Source: Chromobacterium sinusclupearum
GTDB lineage: Bacteria > Pseudomonadota > Gammaproteobacteria > Burkholderiales > Chromobacteriaceae
Length of the DNA: 64,000 bases
Direction: 5' to 3'
Assembly (NCBI RefSeq): GCF_002902845.1
Contig: NZ_PPTF01000068.1
Coordinates: forward strand, 3,483-67,482
In this document: one piece after another, positions 1-7,962 of the stretch
Layout of the letters: each line of letters opens with the position of its first letter
How positions within the stretch are numbered: the first letter of the stretch is position 1
Notes under the pieces: model-generated
What the model was told of the DNA's origin: nothing
Databases searched by the model: none
Seen by the model: the letters and a program-made list of their open reading frames with translations, nothing else
Made by a program: the position numbers and the translations under genes

Positions 1-1
1 G

Positions 2-88
2 GCCCAGGTGGCGGAATTGGTAGACGCACTAGGTTCAGGTCCTAGCGGTGGCAACACTGTGGAAGTTCGAGTCTTCTCCTGGGCACCA
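2..88 (+). tRNA. tRNA-Leu (anticodon CAG)
   Basis: An 87-nt class II tRNA with a GCCCAGG acceptor strand pairing to CCTGGGC, discriminator A and an encoded CCA. The anticodon loop carries CAG inside a TAGG/CCTA stem. The variable arm is long (GGTGGCAACACTG) and the T-loop is TTCGAGT. It decodes CUG leucine codons. It begins at base 2 of the window, so its promoter lies outside. A second copy follows 59 nt downstream, and both are probably transcribed together. Confidence 0.97.
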
Positions 89-147
89 AAGTTTCCAAGC
101 AGGTTTCGCTGAGTTAAGAAACTTGTGGCATGACAATTTAGAGATTT

Positions 148-234
148 GCCCAGGTGGCGGAATTGGTAGACGCACTAGGTTCAGGTCCTAGCGCCCGCAA
201 GGGTGTGGAAGTTCGAGTCTTCTCTTGGGCACCA
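148..234 (+). tRNA. tRNA-Leu (anticodon CAG), second copy
   Basis: A second 87-nt tRNA-Leu(CAG) with encoded CCA. It matches the first copy except in the variable arm (GCCCGCAAGGGTG) and one acceptor-stem base, which turns a G-C pair into a G-T wobble. The spacer from the first copy is only 59 nt and no terminator separates them. An intrinsic terminator follows directly, so this is the last gene of the tRNA transcript. Confidence 0.97.
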
Positions 235-240
235 AACAAA

Positions 241-272
241 AAAGCCGTTGATCATAGATCAACGGCTTTTTT
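241..272 (+). terminator. Rho-independent terminator of the tRNA-Leu pair
   Basis: Twelve-base stem AAAGCCGTTGAT (241-252) pairs with ATCAACGGCTTT (258-269) around loop CATAG, ending in a T-run. It lies 6 nt after the second tRNA. Confidence 0.93.
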
Positions 273-325
273 GCATTCTCGCCACCCATGCGGCAAAGCG
301 CCGCCCAACGGCGGCGCCCTGCCCC

Positions 326-1735
326 TTACTTGCCCCCGCCCTCATGCCCAGCCGACACCTGCTGCCCGGCATTCGGCGCCAGCCGCAGGAACAGCAAGCT
401 GGACAGCGCGGTCAGCCCTCCCATGATCAGGAAGGCGTGGCCAAAGTCGTCGGCTTGCAGCTGCTGATGGCCTTGCAGCCAGGCCACGCTCTGCAAGGCG
501 AACGCGCCCACCGTCACGCCAAAACCGGCTGCCAGCTGCTGCGCCACGCTGGACAAGCTGGTGGCATGGCTGAGCCTGTCCTTGCCGACATCGGCAAACG
601 TGATGGCGTTCAAACTGGTGAACTGCAGCGAGCGCAAACACCCGCCCAGCACAAACACCGCCAGCAAGACCGAATGCGGCGTATCGGCCTGGAACAATAC
701 GTACACGGCTACCGAACAACCGGCCAGGATGCTGTTGAGTATCAGGATGCGGCGGAAGCCGAACTGCTGCAGCACCTTGGCGACGATGGTCTTCATCCCT
801 ATCGCCCCCATTGCCGTGGAACAGGTCAAGAGGCCAGATTCAAATGGCGAGAAACCGAAACCCAGCTGCAGCATCAGCGGCAGCAGGAACGGAATGGTGC
901 CGATGCCGACGCGGAACATGAAACCGCCCACTACGCCGGCATGGAACGTCGGCAGGCGCAGCAAGGAAAGATCCAGCAACGGATGCGCCTGCCGCCTGTA
1001 GTGCCACAGATAAGCCAGCAGCAGCGCCGCGCCGATGACGGTCAGCCAGATCGACGCCTGGGCCGACAACATATGCTTGCCCTCCGAAGCCAGACCCAGC
1101 ATCAGCATGGACAAACCGGCGCCGGTGAAGACGAAGCCGGCCAGGTCGAGCTTGGGCACATCGTCCTCTTTCAGATTGGCGATGAAACGCCCGGCCAGCG
1201 CCAGCCCCAACAAACCGATGGGGATATTGATCAGAAAGATCCAGCGCCAGTGAAAATACGTGCTGATGAAGCCGCCCAGCGGCGGGCCGATCACCGGGCC
1301 CAGCAAAGCCGGCACCGTCAGATAGCTCAGCGCCCGCACCAGATCGGCCTTGTCTATCGTGCGCAGAATCACCAGCCGCCCCACCGGCACCATCATGGCC
1401 CCACCTATGCCTTGCAGAAAGCGCGCCATCACGAAGCCATGCAGCGAACTGGTCGCCGCGCACAGCAGCGATCCCAACATGAACACCACAATAGCGGAGC
1501 GGAAAATGCGCCTGGCTCCGAAGCGGTCGGCCATCCAGCCGCTGATGGGAATGAACACCGCCAGACTCACCAGATACGATGTCAGAGCCAGTTTCAACGA
1601 TATCGGATCAACGGCGAGGTCGCGGGCGATGGCCGGCAAGGAAGTGGAAATGACGGTGGAGTCCATGTTCTCCATGAACAGCGCCGTGGCAACGATCAAC
1701 GGCGTCACCATGCCGGGAGCGATTTTCAACTTCAT
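326..1735 (-). CDS. MFS drug exporter, DHA2 (14-TM) family
   Basis: 469 residues, almost entirely hydrophobic helices. The first helix carries the DHA2 pattern 'MDSTVISTSLPAIA', followed by the loop 2-3 motif 'GWMADRFGARR' and the antiporter-type 'GPVIGPPLGG' in helix 5. These features fit a 14-helix proton-driven drug:H+ antiporter of the inner membrane (EmrB/QacA type); the substrate cannot be predicted. The ATG at 1735 (protein start MKLKIAPGM) is preferred because longer reading has no membrane-like sequence. It lies 83 nt downstream of the LysR gene on the same strand, so the two may be co-transcribed. No periplasmic adaptor (EmrA) gene is nearby. Confidence 0.88.
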   Translation of the reverse strand: MKLKIAPGMVTPLIVATALFMENMDSTVISTSLPAIARDLAVDPISLKLALTSYLVSLAVFIPISGWMADRFGARRIFRSAIVVFMLGSLLCAATSSLHGFVMARFLQGIGGAMMVPVGRLVILRTIDKADLVRALSYLTVPALLGPVIGPPLGGFISTYFHWRWIFLINIPIGLLGLALAGRFIANLKEDDVPKLDLAGFVFTGAGLSMLMLGLASEGKHMLSAQASIWLTVIGAALLLAYLWHYRRQAHPLLDLSLLRLPTFHAGVVGGFMFRVGIGTIPFLLPLMLQLGFGFSPFESGLLTCSTAMGAIGMKTIVAKVLQQFGFRRILILNSILAGCSVAVYVLFQADTPHSVLLAVFVLGGCLRSLQFTSLNAITFADVGKDRLSHATSLSSVAQQLAAGFGVTVGAFALQSVAWLQGHQQLQADDFGHAFLIMGGLTALSSLLFLRLAPNAGQQVSAGHEGGGK

Positions 1736-1818
1736 GACTTTTGAATGGCAAAACAACCGTCGGAGTGTACCACTTGCCATCCACATCCGGCGTGCGAACA
1801 CCGTGTCGCACAGCGCAT

Positions 1819-2730
1819 TCACCCGATTGATCGATTTTGCTCTTCATGCAGCAGCAGCCATTGCATGCGCTGGCACAGCTCCACCACGTAATCCCACACC
1901 ACACGGTAGCGCAGCGTGCGGCGGATATTGCTGCGCGCGCTGATCCAATAAGAACGAATGATGCGCAGCTCCGGCAATAGCTGAGCCAGCCGCGGATCGT
2001 CGTAAGTCATGTAGTAAGGCAGCACCACGATGCCGCCATCGGCCAGGGCTGCTTCCTTCTGCGCCACCACGCTGGTGCTGCGCAACGGCATGCTGGGATG
2101 GCGGCATAGGCCATGATGGAACATCAATTCCCGCGAGAACAACAAATCGTCGACATAGGCCAGGATGGCATGGCCGTTCAAGTCCTCGCGCTCGACGATG
2201 GGCGGATGGGTCGCCAGATAGGCCGGCGTGGCGTACAAGCCCAGGCAGTAATCGGTCAGTTTGCGGGTCACCACCAGATTGGCCTGCGGCCGCTCCAGCG
2301 TAATGGCGATGTCCACTTCGCGGCTGGTGATGCTGACGAAACGCGGCACGGCCACCAGGTCTATCTCCAGGCCAGGATACTGCGCCATCAAGGCGGGCAA
2401 GTGCCTGGCCAGAAACTGGGCGCCCAGCCCTTCCGGGGCGCCCAGCCTCACCACGCCGTTGACCTCGACATGGCCGCGCTTGCCGCTGTCCAGCATCTGC
2501 GAGGCGGTATTTTCCAGCGCCTCCGCCAGCGGCAGCAGTTGCCGGCCGGCTGCCGTCAGCGCGTAGCCGTCGGCCTGCTGGATGAACAGCGGCTGTCCCA
2601 TCACCTGTTCCAGCGCATCGATATGGCGCGCCACCGTGGCATGAGTGGTGCCCAGTTGCCGCGCGGCGCCCAACAGCTTGCCGCAGCGCTGCAGCGCCAG
2701 AAAATAGCGCACATCGTTCCAATCGAACAT
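1819..2730 (-). CDS. LysR-family transcriptional regulator
   Basis: 303 residues. The N-terminus 'FDWNDVRYFLAL...GAARQLGTTHATVARHIDALE' is a LysR winged helix-turn-helix (residues about 4-62), followed by a LysR substrate-binding domain of normal length. The ATG at 2730 follows a GGGGGTGG ribosome-binding sequence and gives the canonical LysR start. The gene is divergent from the GMC oxidoreductase/MHS transporter pair and upstream of the DHA2 exporter, so either could be its target. LysR proteins usually act on the divergent promoter, here 2731-2893. The inducer is unknown. Confidence 0.93.
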   Translation of the reverse strand: MFDWNDVRYFLALQRCGKLLGAARQLGTTHATVARHIDALEQVMGQPLFIQQADGYALTAAGRQLLPLAEALENTASQMLDSGKRGHVEVNGVVRLGAPEGLGAQFLARHLPALMAQYPGLEIDLVAVPRFVSITSREVDIAITLERPQANLVVTRKLTDYCLGLYATPAYLATHPPIVEREDLNGHAILAYVDDLLFSRELMFHHGLCRHPSMPLRSTSVVAQKEAALADGGIVVLPYYMTYDDPRLAQLLPELRIIRSYWISARSNIRRTLRYRVVWDYVVELCQRMQWLLLHEEQNRSIG

Positions 2731-2893
2731 GCCACCCCCTATCGGGACTTGTGCGTTTGCACACGGACAGGAAAGCCTCGCAGCCATCCGCTGTTCAAAA
2801 ATTAACACACCTTGTTTCCCGATGACTATTTCCACCCGCACGCACTTCGGTTTAGATGGTCGGCAAGACAAAGACATAAGCGGGTATCGCACC

Positions 2894-4546
2894 ATGCTCA
2901 GCGGCGAGTTCGACTACATCATCGTCGGCGCCGGCAGCGCCGGCTGCCTGCTGGCCAATCGGCTGTCGGCGGATCCAGCCAAGCGCGTGCTGCTGCTGGA
3001 GGCTGGCGGCCGCGACAGCTACCCATGGATACACATCCCGGTCGGCTACCTCTATTGCATCGGCAATCCACGCACCGACTGGTGCTACCGCACGGTGGCG
3101 GAAAGCGGCCTGAACGGCCGCGCGCTGGGCTATCCTCGCGGCAAGGTGCTGGGCGGGTCTTCGTCCATAAACGGCATGATCTATATGCGCGGCCAGGCCG
3201 CCGACTATGACCATTGGGCCTCTCTGGGCAATGCCGGCTGGGGGTGGCGCGACGTGCTGCCGCATTTCATCGAGATGGAAGACCATTACGACCCGGCGCG
3301 GCCGCAGCACGGCCATGCCGGCGAATGGCGGGTGGAAAAACAACGCCTGTCCTGGGAGATTCTGGATGCCTTCCGCGCCTCAGCCGCTCAGCAAGGCATC
3401 GCGCCGGTAGAGGATTTCAATGGCGGCGACAACGCCGGCTGCGGCTACTTCGAGGTCAATCAAAAAGACGGCTTGCGCTGGAACTGCGCCAAGGCCTTTC
3501 TCCATCCCATCCGCCATCGTCCCAACCTCACGGTGCTGACCGGGGCGGAGGCGGACAAACTGCTGCTAAACGATGGCCGCGCCGCGGCAATCGCATTTAT
3601 GCAACATGGCGAGCGTCTGCAAGCCCGTTGCCGCGGCGAAATCATCCTCGCCGCCGGCGCCATAGGCTCGCCGCTTTTGCTGCAGCGCAGCGGCATCGGC
3701 CCGGCGCCGCTGCTGGCGCGGCATGGCATCGCGCCGCTGCGAGCGCTGCCCGGCGTCGGCGCCAATCTGCAAGACCATCTGCAGCTGCGGCTGGTATTCA
3801 AGGTGCAAGGCGTGGCCACGCTGAACCAGCGCGCCGCCAGCTGGAGCGGCAAACTGGCGATGGCCTGGGAATACTTATGGAAACGCAGCGGACCGTTGTC
3901 GATGGCGCCCAGCCAGCTTGGCGCCTTCGCCCGCAGCGGACCGGACGCGACGCGGCCGGACCTGGAATATCACGTGCAGCCGCTGTCGCTGGACCGCTTC
4001 GGCGAACCCTTGCACCGTTTCCCGGCCTTCACCGCCTCGGTCTGCCATCTGCGGCCGGCCAGCCGCGGCCATGTGGCGATCGGCGGCATCGCCCCGGCCG
4101 CGCCGCCCATCATCCAACCCAACTACCTCAGCCATCCGGAAGACCAGCGCATTGCCGCCGCCGCCATCCGGCTGACCCGCCGCATTGCCGCCGCGCCGGC
4201 GCTGGCGCGCTATTTGCCGGAGGAGTACCGGCCAGGACTGCAGTATCAAAGCGAGGAGGAGCTGATAACCGCAGCCGGTGACATCGGCACCACGATTTTC
4301 CATCCGGTGGGCACGTGCAAGATGGGAAACGACGAACTGGCGGTCGTCGACGACAGGCTGCGCGTGCATGGCATTGCCGGGCTGCGCGTGGCCGACGCCT
4401 CCATCATGCCCGCCATCACCTCAGGCAATACCAATAGCCCTACGCTGATGATCGCCGCCAAGGCGGCGCAGATGATCGCGCAGGACAACAACACGCCGGC
4501 GCCAATCAGGACGCCGGCCCCACCCGCAAAGGAGACCTGGACATGA
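2894..4546 (+). CDS. GMC-family FAD-dependent oxidoreductase (choline dehydrogenase-like)
   Basis: 550 residues. The N-terminus 'FDYIIVGAGSAGCLLANRLS' is the FAD-binding Rossmann fold. 'GGSSSINGMIY' is the first GMC signature, 'GAIGSPLLLQRSGIG' the second, and 'FHPVGTCKMG' near the C-terminus carries the likely catalytic His. Family members oxidise alcohols (choline, aliphatic or aryl alcohols) with FAD. The ATG at 2894 is chosen because the fold begins four residues later; upstream ATGs would add about 55 unrelated residues. Its stop overlaps the start of the MHS transporter (ATGA), so transporter and oxidase probably serve one substrate. That substrate is not identifiable, so I do not call it betA. 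Confidence 0.92.
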   Translation: MLSGEFDYIIVGAGSAGCLLANRLSADPAKRVLLLEAGGRDSYPWIHIPVGYLYCIGNPRTDWCYRTVAESGLNGRALGYPRGKVLGGSSSINGMIYMRGQAADYDHWASLGNAGWGWRDVLPHFIEMEDHYDPARPQHGHAGEWRVEKQRLSWEILDAFRASAAQQGIAPVEDFNGGDNAGCGYFEVNQKDGLRWNCAKAFLHPIRHRPNLTVLTGAEADKLLLNDGRAAAIAFMQHGERLQARCRGEIILAAGAIGSPLLLQRSGIGPAPLLARHGIAPLRALPGVGANLQDHLQLRLVFKVQGVATLNQRAASWSGKLAMAWEYLWKRSGPLSMAPSQLGAFARSGPDATRPDLEYHVQPLSLDRFGEPLHRFPAFTASVCHLRPASRGHVAIGGIAPAAPPIIQPNYLSHPEDQRIAAAAIRLTRRIAAAPALARYLPEEYRPGLQYQSEEELITAAGDIGTTIFHPVGTCKMGNDELAVVDDRLRVHGIAGLRVADASIMPAITSGNTNSPTLMIAAKAAQMIAQDNNTPAPIRTPAPPAKETWT

Positions 4547-6159
4547 GCAACAGCATCGCGCCGACGGCGTCCACCGTCGGCATCAGCCGAGCCGAGCGCA
4601 AGGTGATACTCGCCTCGTCGCTCGGCACCGTGTTCGAATGGTATGACTTCTTCCTGTACGGCGCGCTGGCCGCCATCATCGGCAAGCAGTTCTTCTCCGG
4701 CGTCAACGAGACCACCGCTTTCATCTTCGCGTTGATGACCTTTGCCGCCGGCTTCCTAGTGCGGCCGTTCGGCGCCTTGGTATTCGGCCGGCTGGGCGAC
4801 ATGGTGGGCCGCAAGTACACCTTTCTCGCCACCATCGTCATCATGGGTCTGTCCACCTTCCTAGTGGGCGTGCTGCCGGGCCATGCCACGCTGGGCATCG
4901 CCGCGCCTATCATCCTGGTCAGCCTGCGCATGCTGCAGGGCCTGGCCATAGGCGGAGAGTACGGCGGCGCGGCCATCTACGTGGCGGAGCATGCGCCGGA
5001 CAACAAGCGCGGCGGCTACACCAGCTGGATTCAGGTAACCGCCGGCGCCGGCCTGCTGTTGTCGCTGCTGGTGATTCTGGTTTGCCGCAAGCTGACCGGG
5101 GACGCCTTCAATGAGTGGGGCTGGCGCCTGCCCTTCCTGCTGTCCATCATCCTGCTGGCCATTTCCACCTGGATCCGGCTGTCCATGCAGGAATCGCCGG
5201 CCTTCCTGAAAATGAAGGCGGAAGGCAAGCACTCCAAGGCGCCGATCAGCGAGGCCTTCGGCAACTGGGCCAACCTGAAAGTGGTGCTGATCTCGCTGTT
5301 CGGCTTCAATGGCGGCCAGGCCGTCACCTTCTACTGCGCACAGTTCTACTCGCTGTTCTTCCTGACGCAGATCCTGAAGGTAGACCCGCAAACCGCCAAC
5401 CTGATGCTGATCGCGTCTCTGATCATCACCACGCCGCTGTTCCTGTACTTCGGCCACCTGTCCGACCGCATCGGCCGCAAACCGGTGCTGCTTGCCGGGC
5501 TGATTCTGGGCTTGGTTCTGACCTTCCCGGCCTTCCGCTGGCTGACCGACTACGCCAATCCGGACGTGGCGTCGGCCCAGTCCCGCGCGCCAGTGGTGGT
5601 GGTGGCAGACCCGGCCACTTGCCACTTCCAGTTCGATCCGATAGGCAAGGCCAAGCTAGACACCCCGTGCGACCAGGCCAAGGCTCTGCTGGCCAAGAAC
5701 GGCGTGCCGTACAAACAGCAAGCCGCGCCGGCCGGCGTGACGGAAATCCACATCGGCGGCGTGGTGCAGTCGGGTTTCGACAAGAAGTCGCTGCAAGCGG
5801 GCTTAAAGGCGGCGGGCTATCCGGACAAGGCCGATCCCGAGAAGATCAACCATGCGATGGTGGTGCTGGTGCTGGTGCTGCTGTCGGTGATCTCGGCGCT
5901 GACTTACGGCCCGCTGGCGGCGATGATGGTGGAGCTGTTCCCCACCCGCATCCGCTACACCTCGATGTCGCTGCCCTATCACCTGGGCAACGGCTGGATA
6001 GGCGGGCTGATGCCTACCGTAGCGTTCTCGCTGGTGGTCTACACCGGCGATATCTTGTACGGGCTGTGGTATCCCATCGTGGTCTACGCCGTCAGCCTGA
6101 CCGTAAGCCTGCTGTTCCTGAAGGAAACCTTCCGCAACGACATCCATCGGCACGGATAG
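4543..6159 (+). CDS. MFS metabolite:H+ symporter (MHS family) with an extra soluble loop
   Basis: 538 residues. It opens 'SSLGTVFEWYDFFLYGALA', the hallmark of MHS symporters (ProP, KgtP, ShiA), and has the MFS loop motif 'GRLGDMVGRKYT' and a second 'GHLSDRIGRKPV'. The usual family length is about 430-500. The excess is a hydrophilic insertion of roughly 105 residues (about 345-445) between late helices, containing two Cys ('ATCHFQF...DTPCDQ'). A clear RBS (AAGGAG) sits 8 nt before the ATG. The start overlaps the GMC oxidoreductase stop by 4 nt, indicating translational coupling. It likely imports the acid, betaine or alcohol substrate that its partner oxidises (inference). Confidence 0.9.
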   Translation: MSNSIAPTASTVGISRAERKVILASSLGTVFEWYDFFLYGALAAIIGKQFFSGVNETTAFIFALMTFAAGFLVRPFGALVFGRLGDMVGRKYTFLATIVIMGLSTFLVGVLPGHATLGIAAPIILVSLRMLQGLAIGGEYGGAAIYVAEHAPDNKRGGYTSWIQVTAGAGLLLSLLVILVCRKLTGDAFNEWGWRLPFLLSIILLAISTWIRLSMQESPAFLKMKAEGKHSKAPISEAFGNWANLKVVLISLFGFNGGQAVTFYCAQFYSLFFLTQILKVDPQTANLMLIASLIITTPLFLYFGHLSDRIGRKPVLLAGLILGLVLTFPAFRWLTDYANPDVASAQSRAPVVVVADPATCHFQFDPIGKAKLDTPCDQAKALLAKNGVPYKQQAAPAGVTEIHIGGVVQSGFDKKSLQAGLKAAGYPDKADPEKINHAMVVLVLVLLSVISALTYGPLAAMMVELFPTRIRYTSMSLPYHLGNGWIGGLMPTVAFSLVVYTGDILYGLWYPIVVYAVSLTVSLLFLKETFRNDIHRHG

Positions 6160-6173
6160 CATCCATTTCAACC

Positions 6174-6198
6174 GCCCCCGCTTGCCACGGGGGCTTCT
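6174..6198 (+). terminator. Probable terminator after the GMC/MHS operon
   Basis: Seven-base stem GCCCCCG (6174-6180) / CGGGGGC (6188-6194), loop CTTGCCA, 14 nt after the stop codon. The following tract (TTCTCCC) is T-poor, so termination may be only partial. Confidence 0.5.
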
Positions 6199-6450
6199 CC
6201 CATCTCCACCCACTGCCAGCGGCGCAATTTGAATGCGCCCTTCAGACATGGCCAGGTTTTCCCCTTGCATCCTGCAAGGCACATCAAGCCATGCAATTTT
6301 TCCAAAATGCAATAAGTTGAAAGTATCCCGTTTCAAACGCAGTGCCGTGCAAGCAGGCGCTTGCACTCTAGAATTGCCAGCATCCTGCCTGTCTTGAATA
6401 ATCGCCCTATTAGTAATGTTTTATTATTAATAATTCAATTAAACACGTCA

Positions 6451-6479
6451 TTGTTGTTTAGAATTTTGCAAGCTATACT
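6451..6479 (+). promoter_or_regulatory. Sigma-70 promoter of the short pilin-like gene
   Basis: TTGTTG (6451-6456) and TATACT (6474-6479) are separated by 17 nt in an AT-rich tract, which predicts a start near 6486 and a leader of about 93 nt. Confidence 0.6.
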
Positions 6480-6578
6480 GAACTTAATAGGAAATGTTAA
6501 ACAAAAGCAAATCAACTTAAACTTTATGTTTAAAAAGTCCGCAACGGCTCATGCGGAGTCATCTACCGGGAGACTCAA

Positions 6579-6881
6579 ATGAAAAAAGTCATTTTCACTC
6601 TGGCAGCGCTGTTCGCCCTGCAATCCGGCTTGGCTCTGGCTGCCAACGGCGGCACCGTCACCTTCAGCGGCGCCATCGTCAAGGAACCCTGCGCGGAGAG
6701 CAGCAGCGATCTGCTGAAATACGCGATGAACCCGCATCAATACCAAGCCGCTCGCAAAATAGCCTCTGGCCACGCCTGCGCCGGGATGGACAATACCCAA
6801 TCGCTCAGCCTGTCTGCTGTCAACATGACAAGCGCCGCGACTCAGCGCAGCGGACAGCTGGTTACGGTCATCTACAACTGA
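6579..6881 (+). CDS. Short type 1 pilin-like secreted protein
   Basis: 100 residues. A Sec signal peptide (MKKVIFTLAALFALQ.. cleaved after about residue 22) is followed by 'NGGTVTFSGAIVKEPC', the standard N-terminus of type 1 pilins. It has two cysteines, C38 and C67, positioned like the pilin disulfide, and ends in an aliphatic strand 'GQLVTVIYN'. Ordinary pilins are 160-180 residues, so most of the Ig-like fold is missing, yet the frame is intact with its own promoter and a GGGAG RBS. It converges on the adhesin gene of the fimbrial operon. It may be a minor, capping or decoy subunit, or a decayed pilin; the sequence cannot decide. Confidence 0.75.
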   Translation: MKKVIFTLAALFALQSGLALAANGGTVTFSGAIVKEPCAESSSDLLKYAMNPHQYQAARKIASGHACAGMDNTQSLSLSAVNMTSAATQRSGQLVTVIYN

Positions 6882-6894
6882 TCGTCCGCAAACA

Positions 6895-6929
6895 AAAAAG
6901 CCTTCGGCCATTATGACCGAAGGCTTTTT
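6895..6929. terminator. Bidirectional terminator between the short pilin gene and the fimbrial operon
   Basis: Thirteen-base stem AAAAAGCCTTCGG (6895-6907) / CCGAAGGCTTTTT (6917-6929) with T-runs on both strands, placed between two converging genes. Confidence 0.93.
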
Positions 6930-6952
6930 GCATTTTGGGAGGGATGTGTCGG

Positions 6953-7918
6953 CTACTGATACAGCATGTCTATCGTGATCGCCGTCTGCAGACTCCCCGG
7001 GACGATATTTGACGTCCGCATATACTCTACAAATAGGCCCAACTGCGCAGACTGCGACTGAACATTCACGACCCGGGTATTGTTGCTGTTATTGGCGCCG
7101 ATGTTGGCGTTGTCCGCCGAACTACCCAGATTGATGGCTATCCCTTTCGCCGTCCCTCCGGTATTGGCGAACAGGACCGAATTATTGGCATCCGCCGCGC
7201 CGGAGAAACGGAAGGTGGCAGTCCTGACGCCGGTCGAACAATTCACCGCGCTGATGGTGAAAGCATTGCGGGCCTGGGCGCTGCCAACAGCCGGGAACTG
7301 CGTGGCGGCAACCGTCGGCAGGTTGATCGTGTACTGACCATTCGCGCTCAAGTTGCAGGTGCCGCCTGGCGTGAAGGTGACCGAACCATTGATCAACTGG
7401 TTGAAGTTGATGCCCTGATGCGCATTCAGTCCGCCTTTCCCATCCAGTTGGAACACCGAGTACTGGTTAATCGAGGCAGAACCGCTGGAAGGGGCACCCG
7501 CCGTCTTCAATAGCACAATCGAGTACGGCAGATTAGTCCTGACAAAACCATTGCGAGGTACCGTAATCCCCGTATCGATTGCGCCACTACTCTGGGTGTA
7601 AGTCCGGCCATTAAAAATGATGCCGATCTGCAAACCGGGGGCCAGCACCGCATTCTTGGGATTGACCCAAAAATATACGTTCTCACCCACGCTCTGTTCG
7701 CAGTAAAGCTGCAGATTCTGCAGCGACGACTGCCAGATGATCGTCCCCACCGGCGCGTTGGCGGAAACATACAGATTGCCCGGCAGATTGAATGTGGACG
7801 TGACACTGCCGGCGCTGCTGCTGCCGTTCCAGCACCCCAAGGCATGGCTGGTCAGCGGCATGGCCAGCAGCAACGCCAGCATCCATCCATACAGTCCACG
7901 GCAAATCAGTTTCTTCAT
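6953..7918 (-). CDS. Fimbrial tip adhesin (two-domain, FimH-like)
   Basis: 321 residues. A signal peptide ends near 'MPLTSHALG'. The first half (about 25-190) has two Cys and no pilin signature and is probably the receptor-binding domain. The second half ('VTFTPGGTCNLSANGQYTINLPTV...' to the C-terminal 'AITIDMLYQ') is a pilin domain for donor-strand assembly. The aromatic penultimate pattern at the C-terminus fits a chaperone-bound subunit. ATG 7918 follows a GGAAAG element. It is the last gene of the operon, 44 nt after the usher stop. Tip adhesins bind host or surface glycans; the ligand is not predictable. Confidence 0.85.
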   Translation of the reverse strand: MKKLICRGLYGWMLALLLAMPLTSHALGCWNGSSSAGSVTSTFNLPGNLYVSANAPVGTIIWQSSLQNLQLYCEQSVGENVYFWVNPKNAVLAPGLQIGIIFNGRTYTQSSGAIDTGITVPRNGFVRTNLPYSIVLLKTAGAPSSGSASINQYSVFQLDGKGGLNAHQGINFNQLINGSVTFTPGGTCNLSANGQYTINLPTVAATQFPAVGSAQARNAFTISAVNCSTGVRTATFRFSGAADANNSVLFANTGGTAKGIAINLGSSADNANIGANNSNNTRVVNVQSQSAQLGLFVEYMRTSNIVPGSLQTAITIDMLYQ

Positions 7919-7962
7919 TTTTCTATCGCTTTCCCGGCATGCCCAAAGGCGCGCCATCATCA

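Larger units (their letters stand above)
6160..6578 (+). other. Gene-free AT-rich gap left of the fimbrial locus
   Basis: 419 bp without a credible gene. From about 6380 to 6540 the base composition falls sharply to AT-rich, unlike the flanking coding DNA. It contains a promoter (6451-6479). The roughly 90-nt leader of the next gene can form two hairpins: TTAAAC/GTTTAA near 6520-6535 and TCCGCA/TGCGGA near 6538-6557. The AT-richness could reflect a nucleoid-silenced promoter or acquired DNA. Confidence 0.6.

Noticed and set aside
1..234. tRNA-Leu repeats as attachment-site duplication of a genomic island
   Set aside because: Both are complete, functional-looking tRNAs 59 nt apart, and no integrase or mobile cargo is present.
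203..1744. Long plus-strand frame opposite the DHA2 exporter
   Set aside because: Antisense shadow: Q/R/H-rich product without domain character, while the minus strand encodes a clear membrane transporter.
6174..6194. CCCCCG hairpin considered as part of a CRISPR or REP array
   Set aside because: Only one copy is present locally and it sits where a terminator is expected.
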